26,893 nt of DNA, taken from assembly GCA_963739515.1 (NCBI GenBank), contig CAVUAO010000008.1:1-26893 (forward strand), written 5' to 3'. The notes beneath the pieces were generated by a model, which searched no databases, was not told where the DNA came from, and saw only the letters and a list, made by a program, of their open reading frames with translations. Origin of the DNA: JBFYTX01 sp963739515. Lineage in GTDB: Bacteria; Chloroflexota; Dehalococcoidia; Dehalococcoidales; RBG-16-60-22. Positions 1 through 6,341 of this stretch are shown here, piece by piece (positions within the stretch are counted from its first letter, which is position 1; every line of letters starts with the position of its first letter). Made by a program: the position numbers and the translations under genes.

Positions 1-114
1 CGGTCACCCGGTTTACTTGACCCGTTATTAGTGTAGTGGAGAGATAAAGGATAGTCAATACGGCCTGCGATGGTTCCACCGGCATTTGGCCATTAAACCG
101 CTTATCGTCTTTAG

Positions 115-220
115 CCTCACCTCTTTATCCCCTCTCCAGCCTGTTGTATCAAACAAATCGCGGTTATTATTGATTGGAGAGGGAAGTCAAGAAGAGAGGG
201 GGCTCCGCCCCCTCTCAAAA
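115..220 (+). repeat. Dispersed two-hairpin repeat, copy A
   Basis: This non-coding element holds two inverted repeats. CCCTCTCCA at 130-138 pairs with TGGAGAGGG at 175-183, and GAGAGGGGGC at 194-203 pairs perfectly with GCCCCCTCTC at 207-216 around a 3-nt loop. The same order of parts (CCTCACC, CCCCTCTCCAGCC, TGGAGAGGG, then a GC-rich hairpin) recurs in inverted orientation at 21814-21913. This makes it a dispersed intergenic repeat rather than a simple terminator. I see no gene in positions 1-428. Confidence 0.6.
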
Positions 221-240
221 TCTCTCCGCCGTAAAAAACA

Positions 241-375
241 GGGCGTCTAAGAGGGGTTCATCCTGGTTCCACTGAGGTCACCATGAAGTGAAGGTTCACC
301 CTGAGGGGCGCCAGCCCCTCTTTTTCCCCTCCCCCTTCCTTTATCAAAGGAAGGGGGATTAAAGGGGGATAGATT
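241..375 (+). repeat. Dispersed GGCGTCTAAGAGGGG repeat, copy C
   Basis: The element starts with GGGCGTCTAAGAGGGGT and ends with GGGGGATTAAAGGGGGATAG plus ATT. The same two ends occur at 1685-1793. Its 3' part forms a perfect 12-bp hairpin, CCCCCTTCCTTT (331-342) with AAAGGAAGGGGG (346-357). A second small hairpin, GAGGGGC/GCCCCTC, lies just upstream. It has no coding content, and the non-autonomous hairpin layout is MITE- or REP-like. Confidence 0.6.
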
Positions 376-399
376 ACATTATTTAAAGGGGGTGAGTGT

Positions 400-425
400 A
401 AAAAACCCACCATAAAAAATGGGTT
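400..425 (-). terminator. Probable terminator of the RNase H gene
   Basis: Read on the minus strand, AACCCA and TGGGTT form a 6-bp stem around a 10-nt loop, followed directly by a run of T. It lies just past the RNase H stop codon. The stem is short, so strength is uncertain. Confidence 0.45.
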
Positions 426-428
426 AGC

Positions 429-881
429 TTAGCCTCTGTCTAGCGCTTTGTTCGCCAGGGCGTCCGCCTCGGCATTCTGCTCGCGCGGGATATAGCTGAT
501 GGCAAAGCTCTCCAGCGACCCGGTAAGCTGTACCACCCTCTGGTAAAGGGGGCGCAAGGCCGTGTTTTTTATCTTGTAGCGACCGTTTATTTGTTCCACC
601 ACCAGCACCGAGTCTGATTTTACCGTTACCTGTTTCGCTCCTGAGCTGATGGCTTTTTCCAGGGCGATGATAATGGCCTGGTATTCTGCCTGGTTGTTGG
701 TCGTGGTGCCGATGTTGCGGGAGATATTGGCCAGTATTTTTCCTGATTCGTCTTTGATGGTGGCGCCGATGGCCGCCGGGCCGGGATTGCCCCGGGAAGC
801 GCCGTCCGCGTTGATGATCACTTTTCTGGAGTTCAAATTTGCCTTCAGGAGATGAACAGGATGCGCCCGCAGCTGCCGCAC
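429..881 (-). CDS. rnhA: Ribonuclease HI family protein (RNase H)
   Basis: This enzyme should cut the RNA strand of RNA:DNA hybrids, such as R-loops, replication primers and misinserted ribonucleotides, in the cytoplasm. The RNase H fold motifs are all visible: NADGASRGNPG with catalytic Asp26, NNQAEYQA with Glu66, VKSDSVLVV with Asp90 and AEADALANKA with Asp140. The pattern is closer to the compact archaeal/COG0328 type than to E. coli RnhA, because the IPREQN segment replaces the E. coli handle and His loop. It overlaps the 3' end of the upstream zinc-ribbon gene by 37 bases. The GTG at 881 gives the longest reading, but the first dozen residues overlap that gene and look non-conserved. A CTG at 848, four bases inside the neighbour's stop, is a possible true start, so the first 10-15 residues are uncertain. 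The gene is translationally coupled and likely co-transcribed with its neighbour. The family call is firm; the symbol is by family. Confidence 0.88.
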   Translation of the reverse strand: MRQLRAHPVHLLKANLNSRKVIINADGASRGNPGPAAIGATIKDESGKILANISRNIGTTTNNQAEYQAIIIALEKAISSGAKQVTVKSDSVLVVEQINGRYKIKNTALRPLYQRVVQLTGSLESFAISYIPREQNAEADALANKALDRG

Positions 882-1540
882 TGCACCGGCTGGCCGCTCC
901 TGGCTTTCTGGAGCGTGCTGGCCGATATCGAGATGCGGCAGGCGCGGCAGATGCCCTGCTCGACCTTGGCTACCGCCTGTTTCTTTTGCGGCCGGATTTT
1001 TTCATAGAGGTTGACGGCGGCTGCGTCGATTTGTTCCACCAGCCGGTGGCGTTGCTCGTTGAGCTCGGTGAGCGAGTTCTTGAGTTGTTCTATTTCATCG
1101 GCGAGCTGTTTTTGCTGGATATGCCATTCTTCTTCCAGTTTCTGGTGCTCCCGGCTGAGCGATGTGACGTTCTTTTCCGCTATTTCAAACTGGTCGATTA
1201 TTTCCAGCGCCTTGTCTTCTGCGTGGTCGCTGTGAGATTTCAGGGTGTTTATTTCGTGCTGGAGGTTGCCTAGCTCCTTGGGATTGGTGATTTTGCCTCC
1301 GTAGAGCTGCTTTTCCGCCTCGGCTATCTTGCTGCCGATGTCATCCACTGCCCACTCGGCGTCATGGCGCTTTTGCGTCAGTTCTTTGAGGTGCTGCTGG
1401 GCGGCGGCAAGCTGGTTTTGGGCGTTGTCCAGCGCCTCCCTTTTGCCCAGTTGACTGTTTTTCAGGGCCAGGGCTTGTTCTTCTTGCTCGATGTGGATAT
1501 CGATTTCCTGGAGTTGGTAAAGCTGTCTGGTTACGGCCAT
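845..1540 (-). CDS. Coiled-coil protein with C-terminal C4 zinc ribbon (COG1579 family)
   Basis: The 231-aa protein has a long heptad-rich helical region (about residues 5-180, dense in Glu, Lys, Gln and Leu) and a terminal zinc ribbon with Cys198-x2-Cys201 and Cys221-x2-Cys224. This matches the COG1579 (zf-RING_7) family of predicted nucleic-acid-binding proteins, whose molecular role is not well established. It is the first gene of a two-gene unit with the overlapping RNase H, which suggests a shared role in nucleic-acid metabolism; that link is an inference. The ATG at 1540 is preceded by no Shine-Dalgarno sequence. A promoter at 1549-1577 places transcription start about two bases before the ATG, so the message may be leaderless. 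Confidence 0.85.
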   Translation of the reverse strand: MAVTRQLYQLQEIDIHIEQEEQALALKNSQLGKREALDNAQNQLAAAQQHLKELTQKRHDAEWAVDDIGSKIAEAEKQLYGGKITNPKELGNLQHEINTLKSHSDHAEDKALEIIDQFEIAEKNVTSLSREHQKLEEEWHIQQKQLADEIEQLKNSLTELNEQRHRLVEQIDAAAVNLYEKIRPQKKQAVAKVEQGICRACRISISASTLQKARSGQPVQCGSCGRILFIS

Positions 1541-1548
1541 TGTACCGT

Positions 1549-1577
1549 ATTGTATAACGGGTAGGGGATAATATCAA
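1549..1577 (-). promoter_or_regulatory. Sigma-70-type promoter of the zinc-ribbon/RNase H unit
   Basis: On the minus strand, TTGATA (1577-1572), a 17-bp spacer and TACAAT (1554-1549) fit the consensus. The -10 box ends only 8 bases before the ATG at 1540, predicting a leader of about 2 nt. Confidence 0.55.
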
Positions 1578-1684
1578 ACCCGCCTTTTATTCCCCCTGTC
1601 ATTCTGAGGGAGTCCCGATTCTATCGAGACGAATGTGAGAATCCGACCCTGCTCACCCTGAGCCTGTCGAAGGGTTTGTACTTG

Positions 1685-1793
1685 GGGCGTCTAAGAGGGG
1701 TCACGACCCCTCTTCCTCTCTCCTCCCTCTTCCTTTCGCAAAGAGCCTGTCCTGAGCTTGTCGAAGGAAAGGGGGATTAAGGGGGATAGATTT
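1685..1793 (+). repeat. Dispersed GGCGTCTAAGAGGGG repeat, copy D, with a nested CTTGTCGAAGG repeat
   Basis: This is the same element as at 241-375, with a start of GGGCGTCTAAGAGGGGT and an end of GGGGGATTAAGGGGGATAGA plus TT. AAGAGGGGTC (1693-1702) and GACCCCTCTT (1705-1714) form a perfect 10-bp hairpin. The stem present at 331-357 in copy C is here interrupted by AGCCTGTCCTGAGCTTGTCG. That segment resembles the CCTGAGCCTGTCGAAGG at about 1659-1675, a second dispersed repeat. The 1541-1868 gap holds only these repeats and a promoter. Confidence 0.6.
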
Positions 1794-1824
1794 TGTAAAG
1801 TGACAAAATCCCGTAGCAATAGCC

Positions 1825-1842
1825 GAACATATGTGCTAATAT
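1825..1842 (+). promoter_or_regulatory. Promoter/operator P1 of the terminase block
   Basis: GAACATATGTGCTAATAT matches 17 of 18 bases of the element at 8772-8789 in front of the capsid block. TAATAT (1837-1842) is a -10 box, while the -35 position (TAGCAA) is weak. The ACATATGT core is palindromic, and GAAC-N4-GTGC is one base from the Gram-positive SOS box GAAC-N4-GTTC. The site is 26 bp from the first start codon. Confidence 0.55.
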
Positions 1843-1868
1843 CACCATGGAAAAAGGGGGTACGGATT

Positions 1869-2015
1869 ATGAACCTGTTGAAAGTTGCCTTGAAGAAAGA
1901 GCGGTGGGACCTGGCGGCGCACACTATCATTCTGGCCGCCGCCAGAGTTCTCAATCAGGGGGTGAAAGCGGATGACCGAGAAAACAAGACCAAAAAAGGG
2001 CGGGCAAAAATGTAA
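1869..2015 (+). CDS. Small phage-type protein (48 aa)
   Basis: This short basic protein starts MNLLKVALKKERWDLAAH and is likely a single helical unit with a Lys-rich tail; I do not recognise a domain. The ATG at 1869 follows a purine-rich AAAAAGGGGG ribosome-binding site, whereas longer upstream in-frame starts would lie inside the promoter at 1825-1842. Its 3' end overlaps the start of the terminase-like gene at 1972, so it is the first gene of the packaging block. Function unknown; a packaging accessory or small DNA-binding protein is possible. Confidence 0.6.
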   Translation: MNLLKVALKKERWDLAAHTIILAAARVLNQGVKADDRENKTKKGRAKM

Positions 2016-2352
2016 CCGGAACGCCGCCAAACAAGGTTTTTATTCCAGGGTATTCGATGAAGCCGAGAGGTTGGATTTCACTTTTGCGGTTGGTATTGAA
2101 GGCATCGATGAAGAAATCGCTTTATTGCGCCTGGAGATAAAGAAGGCGATTTCCGGCGGGGACGAGAGGAATCTCATGCTGCTGGTAAAGGCCGCCGGCG
2201 CCCTGGAAAAACTTGTCCGCACCCGTTATCAGATTTCCGCGACGCAGCATAAGGGGCTCAAGGATGCTATCGGCAATGTCGTCAAGGACGTTTTGGTGCC
2301 GCTCGGCGTGAACATCGGCACCGCGGTGGCGACCAAAAAGATTACCGGCTAA
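1972..2352 (+). CDS. Phage terminase small subunit-like protein
   Basis: The 126-aa protein has a basic N-terminus, RPKKGGQKCNRNAAKQGFYS (residues 6-25). This KGGQKGNxNAxKHGFYS-type segment is typical of small-terminase-like proteins encoded just before the large terminase in many phages. An acidic helical middle (about 27-85) and a hydrophobic/Gly C-terminus follow. The small terminase recognises the viral genome and loads the motor. Its position, overlapping a 48-aa gene upstream and followed after 128 bp by the large subunit, supports the call. The family match is from motif memory, not from a profile search. Confidence 0.6.
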   Translation: MTEKTRPKKGGQKCNRNAAKQGFYSRVFDEAERLDFTFAVGIEGIDEEIALLRLEIKKAISGGDERNLMLLVKAAGALEKLVRTRYQISATQHKGLKDAIGNVVKDVLVPLGVNIGTAVATKKITG

Positions 2353-2356
2353 TTTA

Positions 2357-2480
2357 ACATAAATCGAAAAACGAATAACCCGGAAAATGAAGCTGACTTA
2401 CCATAAAACGAAAAACGAATAACAGCTACAAGTTAATCGTAAAAGACTACCGGAAAAATAAAAAAAACGAATAACGAATC
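2357..2480 (+). repeat. Iterated AAAAACGAATAAC repeat region, copy 1 (before terminase)
   Basis: This intergenic region carries three copies of GAAAAACGAATAAC or its shorter form, at 2366-2379, 2410-2423 and 2463-2475. Between the first two lies TGAAGCTGACTTACCATAA. The whole order of parts recurs at 11060-11192 before the major capsid gene. The third copy ends only five bases before the terminase ATG, and no Shine-Dalgarno sequence is visible there. Confidence 0.7.
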
Positions 2481-3867
2481 ATGGCAGAAAAACAGGTCAT
2501 CAATCGGCTCAGGCCGTACCAGCAGGAAGTGGCGATAGCCATCCTCGATAGCGTCTTCGGGAAAAAGGGCCTGACCTTTTCCGTGGAAATCGCCCGGCAG
2601 GGCGGCAAAAACGAGCTCTCGGCGCAAATCGAGCTGCTGCTGCTGACCTGCTTCATGGCGGAACCCCGGAACCTCGTCAAATGCTCGCCGACCTTTAAGC
2701 CGCAGACGGTCATCTCGATGATGCGGCTCAAGGATAGGCTCAACGACGCCGGCTTCGCCGGGATATGGGAATCGGAGCTCGGCTATATCGTCCGGCTCGG
2801 CAATGCCCGCGCCATTTTCCTCTCGGCGGACGACTCCGCCAACGTGGTCGGCAATACCGCCCACCTCCTCCTCGAAATCGACGAATCCCAGGACGTCGGC
2901 AAGGACAAATACTCTAAGGAGTTCAAGCCGATGGGCGCCACGACCAACTGCACCTCGGTTTTGTACGGCACTACCTGGGACGATACCACTTTGCTCGAAG
3001 AGGTCAAGCAGACCAACCTCGAGCTCGAGCGGCGCGACGGCGTCAGGCGTCACTTCCGCTACGACTGGGAGGAGGTGGCGAAGTACAACCCGGATTACCT
3101 CGTCTTACGTGCAGGCGGAAAGGGAGAGGCTGGGGGAGAATCACCCGCTTTTCCTGACGCAGTACCGCCTGCTGCCGATACAGGGCGGGGGCGGCTTTCT
3201 GAATGTCCAGCAGCGGGAGCAGCTTCAGGGCGAGCACTCCCGCTTGAGGAGAGCGGAGGCGGGCAAGATTTATGTCGCCGGAATCGACTTGGCCGGAGAG
3301 GCGGAAATTGATATCCCCCTGACAGTAAATCCCGGGCGGGATGCCACCGTGGTGACGGTAGGCGAGCTCGAGTTTCCGCCGGGCGATGGCGTCGTAAAAG
3401 AGCCTCATATCCGCATCGTCGAGCACTACTGCTGGACGGGGAAAAATCACACCGAGCTCTACGCGCAGCTCGTGGACATTCTCAAAAACGTCTGGCATTG
3501 CCGGCGGGTGGTCGTAGATGCGACGGGTGTCGGCGAGCCGGTCGCCTCATTCCTCAGAAAAGCTTTAGGCGCGCGGGTAATGCCGTTTACGTTCACCTCG
3601 TTGAGCAAGAGCATGCTCGGGTTCAATCTTCTGGCGGCGGTAAACTCCGGCCGACTTAAAATGTATCGGGCTGATGGTTCGGAAGAGTATCGGGAGTTCT
3701 GGAATGAAATAGAAAATGCCACGAGCATTTATCGTCCCAGCCAGACGATGAACTTTTACGTGGACCCCGCTCAGGGCCACGACGACTTTCTCATGAGTCT
3801 GGCGCTGGTGAATGAGGCGGGGCGCACCTGCAACCCCAGGAGCGCCAGAGGGGAAGAGCGGGAGTGA
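2481..3867 (+). CDS. Phage terminase large subunit, frameshifted
   Basis: This is the ATP-driven DNA-packaging motor and nuclease of a tailed phage or related particle. N-terminal ATPase motifs are present: a Walker A-like ARQGGKNE (residues 38-45), Walker B LLLEID with Glu135 (129-135) and a coupling motif YGTTWDD (162-168). The C-terminal RNase H-like nuclease shows YVAGIDLAGE with Asp269, VVVDATGVGEP and a terminal HDDFLMSLAL. The two halves are in different frames: the first reads 2481 to about 3104 and the second resumes at about 3106. Removing one T near 3105 (GTC-T-TAC) gives a continuous 461-aa protein of usual length with no internal stop. No other damage is visible, which favours sequence error or a very recent mutation. 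Programmed shifting is possible, but no slippery heptamer is evident. Confidence 0.85.
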
Positions 3868-3893
3868 AAATCTATTCCTGAAAAGGTGGGGAA

Positions 3894-3922
3894 AAGGGGG
3901 CGTTAGTGCCCCCTTGTTTTTT
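3894..3922 (+). terminator. Rho-independent terminator after the terminase block
   Basis: AAGGGGGC (3894-3901) and GCCCCCTT (3908-3915) form a perfect 8-bp stem with a 6-nt loop, followed by GTTTTTT. It closes the packaging block 27 bp past the terminase stop. Confidence 0.8.
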
Positions 3923-3962
3923 ATGCTAATATGTAGGCAATAAATTCGGAGAAAGGAGAAGT

Positions 3963-4391
3963 ATGGTAAAGATAGGGATTATACGCTGCCACGAAAACAG
4001 CGAGCGTTGCGCGGGCTGGAACTGCTTTCCGGCGATGGCGAATAAAACAGGCAAGTTCGAGGGGTACGAACAGATAGAGCTAGTGGGTTTCGACACCTGC
4101 GGGGGTTGCGGGCACGGCAAGCCGGATAAGATAGTGAAGCAGGCCAAACGCCTGGTGCAGCATGGTGCGGAGGTCATCCATCTGGGCAACTGCATGGCGG
4201 CCGACTGCCCGTCGAAGGATATCTATATCGCCGCTTTAAAGAAGCGCATCAAGATACCCATCGTGGAGAGGACCCACGGGGGTCCGAGCCCGGCCCAGAT
4301 GGCGGCTTATAAAGCGGCTGCGGAGGCGAAGAAGGCTAAAGCCGCGGCCGCCAGGAAAGCCAGGCGGGAGAAAGCTAAAGCCCGGGCATAA
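3963..4391 (+). CDS. CGGC domain-containing protein
   Basis: The 142-aa protein contains KIGIIRCHENSERCAGWNC near the N-terminus, then GFDTCGGCGHGKPDK and HLGNCMAADCPSKD. This cysteine pattern is that of the CGGC domain, a small family presumed to bind metal with no established function. After about residue 108 the chain becomes an Ala/Lys-rich helical tail (AAEAKKAKAAAARKARREKAKARA-like composition), probably a solvent-exposed or nucleic-acid-contacting extension. The start ATG at 3963 has GGAGAAAGGAGAAGT upstream. It sits between the packaging block terminator and an SDR gene on the same strand. It does not look viral and may be part of the chromosomal background. Confidence 0.82.
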   Translation: MVKIGIIRCHENSERCAGWNCFPAMANKTGKFEGYEQIELVGFDTCGGCGHGKPDKIVKQAKRLVQHGAEVIHLGNCMAADCPSKDIYIAALKKRIKIPIVERTHGGPSPAQMAAYKAAAEAKKAKAAAARKARREKAKARA

Positions 4392-4463
4392 TCATTTTAG
4401 ATAGCGCTTGCATTTCTTCCATTAGATCGATTTCATGCTGACGCCCAGGATAAAGGAGATGTC

Positions 4464-5470
4464 ATGGCAAATCATCTGGATATAGCACCGCTAGCGATGG
4501 ACAGGACTGGCTTAGCTAAGAGTGCGCTGAAAGGGGATGTAGCGGTGGTGACGGGTGGGGCGGGAACTATCGGCTTAGGCACGGCGAGAAGCTTGGCGTG
4601 GCTCGGCGCCAGGATAGTCATCGCCAGCCGAAGCCAGCAGACAGGAAGGGCTGCCGCGGCGTTGATAGACAAGGAGAATCGGCCCGGCACCGCGTTATAC
4701 GTGCCGACCGATGTCTCCGATGCCGCCAGTATGAAAGCCATGGCCAAAGAGGCCATTAAGACGTTCGGGAAAGTGGATATCCTCGTCAATAACGCCATGG
4801 ACATGTCCCTTGGGGGTAACATTTTAAAGACATCGGTGGAAGCTTTGGATAAACAATATCAAGTAGCCGTGAGGGGCGCGTTCTTGGGCATACAGGCGTT
4901 CGTCCCGGGCATGGTCGAGCGGCATCACGGCGTGGTGACCTATATCGCCACCGCTTTCCGCTATCCTTCAGGCCCAAGCAACTATTGCGCCGTTAAGGCA
5001 GCCACTAGCTCCATGATGATGTCGCTGGCGGCGGAGCTGGGGCCGGTTAAAGATACTGGCGTCGCTGTGTTCATGTACGTCCCGACGTTGGTGGGGAGGC
5101 CTCGCTACCCGATACGGCCATGCCGGCAACTTTTGTGCGCCCGGCATCGATTATCGGGTATGGGCATGGCTATGGCCCGATACCTCCCGAGGACGCCGGG
5201 GCGACGCTGGCTTACTGTATCGTCCATGCGGTGGACATACACGGCTCCGGGGTAAACGCGGGACAAGCCCAGAAGCGCATGAAATGGCCTTTTCCCGACC
5301 CGGCTGCCGTGCCGGCTAAAGATTTCGACCGCATCCGGGACCAGGTGATGGTGCGGATGTTCGGGTACGTCGGGCCGGGCTGGCCGGATAAGATAGAACC
5401 GCTGGTGACGGTAAACCGCTCCGAGGCGCCCCCGGACGAGTCTTTAGGGATTTCCGCGCTGCGGGAGTGA
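4464..5470 (+). CDS. Short-chain dehydrogenase/reductase, frameshifted
   Basis: This is a Rossmann-fold NAD(P)-dependent oxidoreductase of the SDR family; the substrate is unknown. Visible motifs are TGGAGTIGLG (residues 30-39, cofactor loop), the VNNAM equivalent of NNAG (108-112), and YCAVK with Tyr174 and Lys178. The usual catalytic Ser about 13 residues before Tyr appears replaced: the segment reads TYIATAF. Frame changes near 5093-5096, where adding one G to the GGGG run restores a continuous 335-aa protein (PTLVGEASLPDTAMPATF). As written, the first frame ends at 5255 and the second carries the C-terminal part to 5470, including a substrate-loop and C-terminal extension. An AAAGGAG site precedes the ATG. 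A homopolymer indel suggests sequence error, but a genuine pseudogene cannot be excluded. Confidence 0.78.
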
Positions 5471-5545
5471 AAAACTCTGGTTACAAGATACTAAACCATC
5501 TTCTCTCTCCCGAGACAAGAGTAAGGGGAGCGGCAACATCCGCTG

Positions 5546-6055
5546 CTATTTTTTAGCAGCCCTGCTTTTTCCGGAGACGGGCTTGATGATGCGTTTCTGA
5601 GATGTGGGCATGATGACGATCGTCATCACGGGTCTTTTAACGTTCCGCCATATTTGAGGGAAGTGTACCGTGCCCGGGGGGATATAGATGCTCGATGAGG
5701 TGTTGAAAAGGATTTTTTCCCGGTCTTTGCCTTCACCCACCCAGAAGTCTACTTCTGCCCCGAGGTCGGTGGTGTCTTTCGGGTCCGTACCCAGGAAGAG
5801 GAAAATCTCCTCGTAGTCGTGTTTGTGCGGCTCGGTGATATAGCCCTCGCCGATGATGACGTCACCGGAGATAATACCATACTCGACGATGGAGTGGCCT
5901 TCTTGGACGCGGTCGGGCGAGAATATCACGCGGGGGCCGGTGTCCACCGGGCTGCTTATGGGTATTTTCTCGGTTGTCGGAATTTCATCCCGGTAATCAC
6001 TGGTGACAATGGCTGGTTTCCTGACGACGTATTTTTCGTATTTCGATGACGGCAT
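5546..6055 (-). CDS. Cupin-domain protein
   Basis: The 169-aa protein is a single-domain cupin beta-barrel. The metal-site motif appears as EPHKHDYEEIFLFLG (two His and a Glu) and the second motif as IPPGTVHFPQ, giving the last His ligand. Such proteins range from isomerases and dioxygenases to small-molecule sensors, so the reaction cannot be named. The ATG at 6055 is chosen because AAAGGAG lies 8 bases upstream and a promoter at 6090-6118 lies further up. A longer in-frame start at 6118 would fall inside that promoter. It is convergent with the SDR and appears to be a single-gene unit. A 7-bp palindrome at 5542-5560 spans the stop codon but lacks a T-run. Confidence 0.8.
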   Translation of the reverse strand: MPSSKYEKYVVRKPAIVTSDYRDEIPTTEKIPISSPVDTGPRVIFSPDRVQEGHSIVEYGIISGDVIIGEGYITEPHKHDYEEIFLFLGTDPKDTTDLGAEVDFWVGEGKDREKILFNTSSSIYIPPGTVHFPQIWRNVKRPVMTIVIMPTSQKRIIKPVSGKSRAAKK

Positions 6056-6089
6056 GGGCGTGACTCCTTTGCAATAGTAGTGTATACGC

Positions 6090-6118
6090 ATGATAGACGA
6101 GCTTGTCAGGGGAGTCAA
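6090..6118 (-). promoter_or_regulatory. Sigma-70-type promoter of the cupin gene
   Basis: On the minus strand, TTGACT (6118-6113), a 17-bp spacer and TATCAT (6095-6090) lie 35 bp before the ATG at 6055. Confidence 0.6.
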
Positions 6119-6282
6119 GGGGGAATGAAATGATTACACGTCCATCCCCAGCCGCTTTTTTAACCTGAGTTTGAGTGCATTCCATCTGCCGAATCTGGCA
6201 GACATTACCATATCGCTGGACACCTTGTCAGCCTGACCTTTACGGCTGGCGATTGTAAAGTTGAATTGAGTTAAATAAAACA

Positions 6283-6321
6283 GTCCCCTCTCCTTCGCTC
6301 GATATCAGAAAGAGAGGGGAC
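6283..6321 (-). terminator. Probable terminator of the TIG-repeat protein gene
   Basis: GTCCCCTCTC (6283-6292) and GAGAGGGGAC (6312-6321) form a perfect 10-bp stem. On the minus strand it is followed by TGTTTTATTT. It lies 20 bp past the stop of the large secreted protein. The remaining 6119-6282 segment holds no gene that I can support. Confidence 0.65.
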
Positions 6322-6341
6322 ATTGAACATAGGTTATTTAG

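Noticed and set aside
1825..1842. Firm call as a LexA/SOS box
   Set aside because: Both copies differ from GAAC-N4-GTTC in the right half-site and the LexA site of this lineage is unknown to me; kept only as a hypothesis.
2357..2480. CRISPR-like array
   Set aside because: The repeat unit is only 13-14 bp, with three copies, unequal spacers that are themselves shared between loci, and no cas genes.
2433..3053. Open frame of 206 codons opposite the terminase
   Set aside because: Antisense to the terminase ATPase motifs; the GC-biased codon use of the true gene explains the lack of stops.
3099..3111. Programmed ribosomal frameshift in the terminase
   Set aside because: No slippery heptamer or downstream pseudoknot is evident, and other indels in the window make an error more likely.
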